Below are positions 57,775 through 64,000 of a stretch of DNA of 64,000 bases, one piece after another. Source of the stretch: Lycium barbarum. Lineage: Eukaryota; Streptophyta; Magnoliopsida; Solanales; Solanaceae. A model generated the notes under the pieces. The model was not told where the DNA came from, did not search any database, and was given only the letters and a program-made list of their open reading frames with translations. Both the position numbers and the translations under genes were made by a program. The stretch is taken from the NCBI RefSeq assembly GCF_019175385.1, contig NC_083348.1:45778950-45842949 (forward strand). Reading direction: 5' to 3'. Positions within the stretch are counted from its first letter, which is position 1. The number at the start of each line of letters is the position of its first letter.

Positions 57775-58372
57775 TCAGCGCGATCGCGGTGCCTTATGGC
57801 GCGTTCGCGCAGACTTAAATGTTTTGCCTGCGCGTTCTTTCAGTAAAAAGGTCATAAATCTTGATCCCGATTTCGTGTGAGGGTCCACAACGTACGGTTG
57901 GAAAGATATTTCAATTATATACAACTTTCATTCTTGGTGTTTTTCCAAATTCCAAACGTATAATATCGTTTGGGCCCCTCAAAATCAGATCATCCGAAAA
58001 TGTTTGCTTTAATCGTCCTTTTGGAAGGCCTATGCCCATATTTGGCTTAGGAGCCCTTCCTAGGTCTTGCTCAAATTTCCATGTACTACTCATATATCTC
58101 TTCATATGTCATGTATAAAACCAAGGCATGTGGGCCCCTCTTAGCTTGCAGTAACGAGGGCTTCCATCGGGCAATGTACTACGTGATTTACACCATATGG
58201 TCTCTGAATGTCATATGTATACATATTCTTATACTCAGATCATATAATCTTCATCCCTGACCCGAGCCTAAAATTTGCTCAGCGCGTTCGCGCCCCGTGG
58301 TGGCATGTTCGTGCTGAGTTGGCCCTTGGTCTACTGCGCGTTCGCGCCACTTCCTGGCGCGTCCGCGCAGGC
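57775..58372. repeat. U3 palindrome clusters, GCGCGTTCGCGC type, in the L LTR
   Basis: Cluster 57775-57840 (CAGCGCGATCGCGGTGCC, GGCGCGTTCGCGCAG) and cluster 58272-58372 (CAGCGCGTTCGCGCC, CTGCGCGTTCGCGCC, GGCGCGTCCGCGCAGG). They resemble the element E array at 18238-18345, although the LTRs otherwise differ. Confidence 0.82.
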
Positions 58373-58740
58373 TAATTTCCTTGCCTTCCATCCCAACTTG
58401 TAACGTCCATATATCCTTACCCCAATGTCCTATAGAGGAGAAATTTGTTGCGTTGGGAACTGGACTTCATGAACTTCACTCTAGGCTTTGCTTTGTCACA
58501 AAACTTGCCATATACTAAAAGATATTTTTCCTCCAAGTTGGGCCAAAATTGCTCCTCATATTTTCTCCAAAGTCCGACAAACTTAATTTCCTTGATTCAC
58601 TTGCCCGCCAATCCTTTCGGTACTTCTCATACATGATCTTAAACCCTTACAACCAAAAAAATAGGCACATATCACTTCAGTATTCACAATTAAGCAATTA
58701 ACACCTACGGAACTCAATGTTCGAACAGCGAGGTGTAACA

Positions 58741-58776
58741 TTCTTCCCCCCTTAAAAACATTCGCCCTCGAATGTT
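58741..58776 (-). promoter_or_regulatory. Element L polypurine tract and hairpin
   Basis: TAAGGGGGGAAGAA on the minus strand (58741-58754), then aacattcgccctcgaatgtt (58757-58776), with one loop base changed relative to the other copies. Confidence 0.87.
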
Positions 58777-58989
58777 GTAGTTACAAATTCACGACATTTT
58801 CACTGATGTATCGAAGTGATTGTCCTTCTCTTATACTCCGATCACCTTATTTTTAACATAGGTTGGTCAACCTCTTCTCTCGCAATCATTTAGAATCTCC
58901 AATCGTGAGGTTCACACGCTTCTAATTTCCCTCAAACTATTCTAGTTCCTCATCATTCCTTTATGTCTAAACCTGTAGGTCTCCTTAGC

Positions 58990-59095
58990 ACACTTCCCAG
59001 GGGGGTCACTCATACTATTACTACTCTGGGCCAAGCACGCTTACCTTCGAAGTTCTGATGGGATTAGGTGCATTAGTGCTGGTATGATCACGTCC
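58990..59095 (-). pseudogene. 5S rRNA-derived segment inside element L
   Basis: Read on the minus strand from 59095 to 58990 this follows plant 5S rRNA closely, better than the element A copy. Plus-strand pieces are cacttcccaggggggtcact (58991-59010), ggccaagcacgcttac (59029-59044), agttctgatgggatt (59051-59065) and gtgcattagtgctggtatga (59069-59088). Box A (AGGTAAGCGTGCTTGGCC in 5S sense) and box C (GTGACCCCCCTGGGAAG) are largely kept. The 5' end and the last ~15 nt diverge. It is oriented as the element RNA. Confidence 0.9.
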
Positions 59096-59340
59096 ATCCG
59101 ACTGCGTGGCCTTTATCACGTGACCTAAAACAAGTTCAAGTCCTAAAGGATCCCAACAAAAATTCCGGTCATGCATCTCCCTTCGAATTGGAAAAGTTCC
59201 TCATGTTACTGACCACGCAAATGTTGTTTTAGTCTTTGGAACTCCCTATTACTTCTCGATTTTCCCATTGTCGGGTGTCATAATTTCTCTAATACCTTAG
59301 TCAGTCCTTGTGCTCGTACTCAAGCTTACTTGCTTGCCCC

Positions 59341-60643
59341 CTTAAAAGCTTTACCTTATCATGTTGTATCCCATTGCCTTTGAAAGGAGGGGAATAGCCT
59401 TACATACCTTTATATCCCTTTAACTCTACCGTCTAATTGTTTGTCCTCCAACCTTGCGATTCTACCTTCAAGAGGATTTGTACTAAGATTAGATAACCGG
59501 AAACATACTTGAGCTTAAGCCAAGGAAACTAAGAATAAATGATAATTTGGCGACATCTCCTATGTTTCAGCAACTTCTCCTATAAAAGAAGGCAACTCCC
59601 AATCATCAATAATAACATCCATGATATCATAATCAATAGGTTCTTCAAGGTAAATATTGCTTACTTCTCAATCCCACCCTCAAAATCATTTATAACCACA
59701 ACTATAATACAACACCCTATTCATTCTCATATATTACTTCTTTAATATCATTGTATTATTCCCCATAATATTGTACTCATAACATGTCAAGAACTATAAT
59801 TCAAATCAAGTTATTATTCAAGAATATCACTATTTCCCTATTTTCACTCAGTACTTTCTTCCTTCCACAATCCAAGTCTTTCAACCACTCAATATTCTTA
59901 ATAACATGAATTGAACATAAAAACTCACCTTTGATGATGTAGGAATGAACTTTGAATGACAATACTTCTCTTGGAGAAAAACATTACTTCAATACAAAAG
60001 GACTTCTTGATGTCCACAAACCCTAGGGAGCATTCACACGCTTGATTTTAATAATTCTTGGTGTTTAATCCTTGATTTCCCTTAGATATTTGATAATATG
60101 ATGAGAGATATATTCTAGAACCTTTAAGACATAGAGAGAGAATAAAATCTGAAAATTTTAGGCAAGGGTCGTCTATTTATAGCGGGAACCGAAAAATTCC
60201 AGATAGGCGGTTCGACGGCCGAGTCGACAACCTGTCGACGTGTCGCCGTTCTTTCAACTGGCTCCGTCGATTCACGCCTGTAAATGTCTGATTTCAGAAG
60301 CGCAGGGACGGTTCACATTGACGGTCTGTCGACATGTCGACAGCCCGTCGACCGTGACTGGTGCCTGCAGACGTTTCCTGATTCAGTTCAGATTTCACTG
60401 ATTCGATACATCTAACTTTTAATCATGTAAATCACCAGGAATACCTGCTGGTACATTTGTGCATGGGATAATGCAGTCTTTACCTTAACTTCCTGCAACG
60501 AGCTTTCTTCTCTCTCCTCAAATGTCTTTGGAATCTTAATTAGAATCATTAAGTATCCCTTCTTACTTGTGAGGACATCATAAACACCTTAACTTCCATT
60601 AGTCTGATTATCGTGCAACAATCCAAAATTTTGAGGTGTAACA
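59341..60643 (-). repeat. LTR fragment M (chromovirus type, R-U5 side missing)
   Basis: Ends TTTTGAGGTGTAACA on the plus strand. Contains donor-like AAAG|GTATGT (59403-59412), a TATAAATA box on the minus strand (60174-60181) and a GTCGAC palindrome array (60207-60356). The left limit is approximate. It is followed directly by Ogre integrase sequence without a target duplication. Confidence 0.75.
60174..60356 (-). promoter_or_regulatory. Putative M U3 promoter: TATAAATA plus GTCGAC palindrome array
   Basis: Element sense: an array with GGTCGACGGGC, TGTCGACATGTCGAC, CGACACGTCGACAGG and TTGTCGACTCGGCC (60207-60356) lies about 25 bp upstream of a consensus-like TATAAATA. Confidence 0.65.
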
Positions 60644-61254
60644 AATTCAAGATAACCCACAAGAACTCTACCGCCTACCGGCCGCAGTTGAATGGACCCG
60701 TAGAGGCTGCCAATAAGAACATCAAGAAGATCCTGAGAAAAATGATCGACAACTACAGGAATTAGCATAAGCATCTTCCTTATGCTTTGTTGGGGTACAG
60801 AACAAAAACCCGAACTTCTATCGGGGCAACCCCGTACCTCCTTGTTTATGGTACAGAGGCAGTCATACCCGCAGAGGTGGAGATCCCTTCTCTCAGAATC
60901 ATCTAAGAGGCTGAGCTAAATGATGCAAAATGGGCCATAAACCGCTACGAGCAGCTTGGCATGATAGATGAAAAGAGAATGGTGGAGGTATGCCATGGAC
61001 AGCTGTATAGATAAAGAATGTCTCGAGCCTTCAACAAGTGGGTCAGAGCTCAACTCTTTCAAATTGGAGAACTCGTACTCAAGCGATTCTTCCCTCACCA
61101 AGAAGAATATAAAGAAAAGTTTACACCGAACTTGCAAGGACCATACATGATCAGAAAGGTTCTATCAGGAGGAGCCGTAGTCCTAGCCGAAATGGACGGA
61201 AAAGAGCGGCGCAAAGCCATTAACGCGGATGCGCTCAAGAGGTATTACGTTTAG
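60644..61254 (+). pseudogene. pol: Element J integrase, C-terminal half
   Basis: Starts in the core just before the catalytic Glu (THKNSTAYRPQ, then NGPVEAANKNIKKILRKM), then LLGYRTKTRTSIGATPYLLV and YGTEAVIPAEVEIPSLRI. The C-terminal domain VLKRFFPHQ, FTPNLQGPYMIRKVLSGGAV and NADALKRYYV ends at the stop at 61252. Stops lie at 60764, 60904 and 61012, with a frame change near 61017. The first two catalytic Asp residues and the zinc domain were lost with RNase H across the L+M junction. Confidence 0.88.
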
Positions 61255-62080
61255 GATTCCATTTGCTTGTAATTGCAATATCATCTCCAAGTAATTGTAT
61301 CTTTTGCTTGGGATCATATCTTGTAATAGAACAAGATAAACTAATCAGCAATGTAATGAACTACGCAATGACTTGACTTCTCCACAGTAGGATACGTAGG
61401 TAGTCCATTATCGAACCCAGTCACATTATAGTTAAACCAAAACTCTGTTACTTTATTTCGAACTATGTTCGACCTAAATTCCTGCTGCGACATGATACGT
61501 CGGCGCTTTCGAGCTCGGTCGTCATAATAAGAAAACCCAGAAAACCCTTAGGAAAACCTTAGAGATAATAAAGCAGGGGAAATCAACGAGATCAAGCTAC
61601 AAGGACCGACATAAGAGTCAGCTAGCGTCAAACCTACACTGGGGCAGAATTTTTGAGAGGGTCTACCAGAGACCATCAACAAAGGAAAACGGCAAAGAAA
61701 GAGCCGCTCAGAATAGATCAGGAGACTAGGACTGAATTTTTGAGAAAGATCTCGAAAAATTCTATCAGAAAATCAGCAATCATACCTCCCAGGAGAGCCA
61801 GAAGACCTAGTTCAAAGACACATGTCATGGGAAAAGATTTTTCAAAAATATATATAGAACGACACGCATTTTATAAATTTTACTCTAAATTTTCAAAATA
61901 TATCCATTAGTATAAGTACACTCTAAAACCATCTCTCAAAATACCGTGCCCAAAAGGGTTCGAAGGAGCAGCAAGAGGAGACGCCAGATGGGAGGGCAAC
62001 GATGCTAATTAGCCTCCTAGGAAAGTCATAATTTTTATGTGGATGCAGGTTTTTTAAAATAGGGCAGCAGACCCGTCGTC
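61255..62080 (+). other. Element J 3' UTR, proximal part
   Basis: No gene seen. Contains a copy of the GAACTACG...GGATACGTAGG motif (61360-61405) and short AAAATTTT-rich stretches. Reading frames here are unsupported. Confidence 0.6.
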
Positions 62081-62360
62081 AACCGGCTCACTCACAATAA
62101 GCAAAAAGGCATATCCAACCACGAATGTCACGAAAAGAATAAACGACAAAGACATATCTGACCACAAGGGTCATATAACAAACAAACAACCAAGACATAT
62201 CAGGCCAAAAGGGTCACAGTGGATGAACATAAAGACATATCCGACCAAAAGGGTCATGACAAAGACAAAGGGGCATATTTGACCATGAAGGTCACAGCCC
62301 ACACTACAGACGAAAGAAAGATTATCCAGCCAAAAGGGCCATATCTGTTACCCCTATCAT
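62081..62360. repeat. Imperfect tandem repeats, GACATATC(C/T)GACCAAAAGGGTCA
   Basis: About five copies of AAGACATATC-GACCA-AAGGGTCA, spaced about 45-60 bp, in the Ogre 3' UTR. Confidence 0.8.
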
Positions 62361-62384
62361 ATTTTTACTTTCCTGTTGGCAGGA

Positions 62385-62935
62385 GAGCTATTGCACATTT
62401 ACTTTTCTGCTGCCCGAAGAGCCATTCATACAAACTGTCGAGAGGGCCATTCATTCATACAAACTGCCGAGAGGGCCATTCATTCATACAGACTTCCAAG
62501 AGGGCCATTGAGCGTTTACTTTCCCGCTACCAATAGGGCCATTCATACAAACTGCCAAGAGGGTCATTGAACGTTTACTTTTCTGCTACCAAGAGGGTCA
62601 TTGTACGTTTACTTTTCTGCTACCAAGAGGGTCATTCATACAAACTGCCAAGTGGGACATTCATACAAACTGTCAAGAGGGCCATTGCACATTTACTTTC
62701 CTGTTGCCGAGAAGGCCATTCATACAAAGTACCGAGAGGGCCATTCATTCATATAAACTACCGAGAGGGCCATTCATACAAACTACCAAGAGGGCCATTG
62801 CACGTTTAATTTTCTATTGCTGAGATGGCCATTCATACAAACTGTCAAAAGGACCATTACACGTTTTCTTTCCTGTTGCCGAGAGGACCATTCATGCAAA
62901 CTGCCAAGAGGGCCATTCATACAAATATCATGAAA
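62385..62935. repeat. Minisatellite, GAGAGGGCCATTCATACAAACTGCC and a longer variant
   Basis: About 17 copies in all. Two related units alternate: a short one (about 24 bp, CCATTCATACAAACTGCC) and a longer one that adds GCACGTTTACTTTTCTGCTG. They share the AGAGGGCCATT core. Reading frames across the array are artefacts. Confidence 0.9.
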
Positions 62936-63563
62936 AATATCTGCAATATTGTCAAATTTCGAAAGCGGGTGCACAGCCTCCATAAAGGAACCAGCTTGCT
63001 GAACCAGAACCAGACGAATTGCTGAGCAAACGTGGAACTTTTTCTTACACAACTGATCAAGATAGGGTGACCATGAGAGTCAAGCTCTTCGGCTAGGACT
63101 TGGAAGCCATCTAATCTCAGACTTAGCCGCAATCTTTCTATTTTCTTGAAAACCGCAACCGGTCGGATACATACCGGAAAATCTGAAAGTATTCCCGCAA
63201 AAGGGACATACTCTTCTCTAGGGAGTCGAACTACATGTGGCCTGATTCCCAGAGATCAGGGATCGGTAGGCGGGCTTAAAACAGAGAGTCGGCCACACTC
63301 TAATCACCATCTAGGGAAACCCTGGTCATAACACTGGGAGTCTCACGACCTTCCTACTAAATCACTTAAAAGTCATTAATTGAATCGAACTACAAGTGGC
63401 CTAAATTCTCGTATAAGCCCGAGATATATAGGAAACCTAGAAGCCCGACTCCGGCCGCATATGTGAATTGCATAAAATTAAAGGGTAAGATGAATCGGGT
63501 CCGTCAAAAAATAGGGTTAGTCAAATTTTGTTGCTCAGGGATGGTCTGCCGTTCCCGAACACC
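62936..63563 (+). other. Element J 3' UTR, distal part
   Basis: No gene seen. A degenerate GAACTAC...TGGCCTGATTC...GGATCGGTAGGC motif lies at 63229-63273. Confidence 0.55.
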
Positions 63564-63574
63564 GAAGGGGCAAT
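63564..63574 (+). promoter_or_regulatory. Polypurine tract of element J
   Basis: GAAGGGGCAAT directly before the LTR start, the usual form in Ogre/Tat elements. Confidence 0.75.
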
Positions 63575-64000
63575 TGTTGATACCTCATTTTTGACCTCCC
63601 ATAATTTATTTTAATTACAAAGAGTCCTTGGATGACAAATAAAATAAGTTGTGCATCTTAGAGGGTCTAAACATTTTTTTATAAAAAATTAGTTAGGACA
63701 ATATTTCACCCCTTTAAATTGAAAAAGAGATTTTCAGGACATTATGAATTGTGTGAAAGTTAATTGTATTTTACGACATTAATGGAATATTTTATTGGAA
63801 TTAATCAAAATCAAAACAACTTTTGAATAATTATTTACTTAATTGGTTAAATCAAGAAAAATCAGATTAATTGAATAATTTATTCGATTTATTGTCCAAG
63901 GTAATTTGGGTAATTAAAAAGAATTGACCATTTTACCCCTCAAACTCTGATTCTGTGTGTTTGCATAGATATTTAATTAATAAATTATCTTGGTAATAAA
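63575..64000 (+). repeat. Element J 3' LTR, first 426 bp (continues outside window)
   Basis: Begins TGTTGATACCTCATTTTTGA; its TGT matches the ACA end of the 5' LTR (44621-44623). AT-rich, no coding sequence. No counterpart start was found in the 38.9-44.6 kb region. Confidence 0.75.

Larger units (their letters stand above)
55638..58740 (-). repeat. Element L 3' LTR (3103 bp)
   Basis: Plus-strand ends TGTCACGACCCAAACC and GCGAGGTGTAACA. Hairpin TCAGTAC-GTACTGA (56137-56157), TA microsatellite (56296-56319), CCCTTCGGG repeats (56340-56700), three copies of a 28-bp unit (56878-56963), donor-like CTAG|GTATGT (57139-57148), and GCGCGTTCGCGC palindromes in two clusters (57775-57840, 58272-58372). 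Confidence 0.87.
55638..59340 (-). mobile_element. Element L: 3' LTR, polypurine tract and 5S-bearing 3' tail of a chromovirus
   Basis: 3' LTR (55638-58740), polypurine tract, hairpin, and about 560 bp of non-coding interior with a 5S rRNA-derived block, cut off near 59340 where LTR fragment M begins. No gag or pol survives. The tail is homologous to the element A tail. No target duplication is found with the far side (ttttt versus aattc), so a deletion followed insertion. Confidence 0.8.
42951..64000 (+). mobile_element. Element J: Ogre/Tat-type giant Ty3/gypsy element, interrupted, right end outside window
   Basis: Plus-strand order: 5' LTR end (44623), tRNA-Arg primer site, ORF1 with a DUF7745-like region, gag, protease, probable intron, RT, [LTR composite 55638-60643], integrase end, long 3' UTR with minisatellites, polypurine tract, and 3' LTR start (63575). 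The primer site, ORF1 before gag and the gap between protease and RT are Ogre hallmarks. It is split by solo LTR K and by L+M. There are many stops and frameshifts. The left limit given is conservative. Confidence 0.85.

Noticed and set aside
62219..63052. ORFs over the Ogre 3' UTR minisatellite
   Set aside because: Repetitive peptides from the array, open in several frames on both strands.

Overview
The window is plant repeat DNA. I see no host protein gene, tRNA or functional rRNA that I can support. Nearly everything is a nested stack of Ty3/gypsy LTR retrotransposons. Two lineages are recognisable: (i) chromoviruses of the Tekay/Del type (tRNA-iMet primer site, gag starting MPPKK or similar, RT-RNase H-integrase followed by a chromodomain, LTRs of 1.3-3.1 kb ending GTGACA on the coding strand) and (ii) one Ogre/Tat-type giant (tRNA-Arg primer site, extra ORF before gag, likely intron between protease and RT, minisatellites in the 3' UTR). 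The style of these elements fits an asterid eudicot, most likely Solanaceae; the species call is inference.

Layout (letters are my labels). A (1-5534, minus): gag-only element, its 3' LTR running off the left edge, inserted in the pol of B (5535-10019, plus). C (10020-16034, minus): decayed gag-pol with 5' LTR, inserted in the LTR of D. D (pieces at 16035-16198, 22910-24649, 34690-35515, minus): old host element, integrase remnant and LTR. E (16199-22909, minus): second gag-only element with both LTRs, inserted in the D LTR. F (24650-34689, minus): complete 10-kb chromovirus with two LTRs and a perfect CTTAC target duplication, inserted in the D interior. G, H, I (35516 to about 38900): LTR fragments. 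About 38900-42950: non-coding, origin unresolved. J (about 42951-64000 and beyond, plus): Ogre-type element carrying a solo LTR K (45731-48818, perfect GCAAT duplication) in its first ORF, and an L+M LTR composite (55638-60643) that replaces the RT end, RNase H and most of the integrase.

The coding parts are mostly dead. F is the least damaged (four nonsense codons and one frameshift). A keeps an open gag of about 500 codons and the visible end of its two LTRs is identical, so it is probably the youngest.

The most unusual content is non-coding. A and L both carry a same-sense 5S rRNA-derived segment between gag and the polypurine tract. The chromovirus LTRs also share a modular plan read from the LTR start: a family-specific array of GC-rich palindromes just upstream of a TATA box, splice-donor-like AAG|GTATGT or AAG|GTAAG sites, tandem repeats, and a conserved TCAGTAC-GTACTGA hairpin. 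A 20-nt hairpin sits beside every visible polypurine tract. The two gag-only elements lost everything after gag at nearly the same codon, which suggests related non-autonomous lineages (TR-GAG-like) depending on elements such as F for enzymes.
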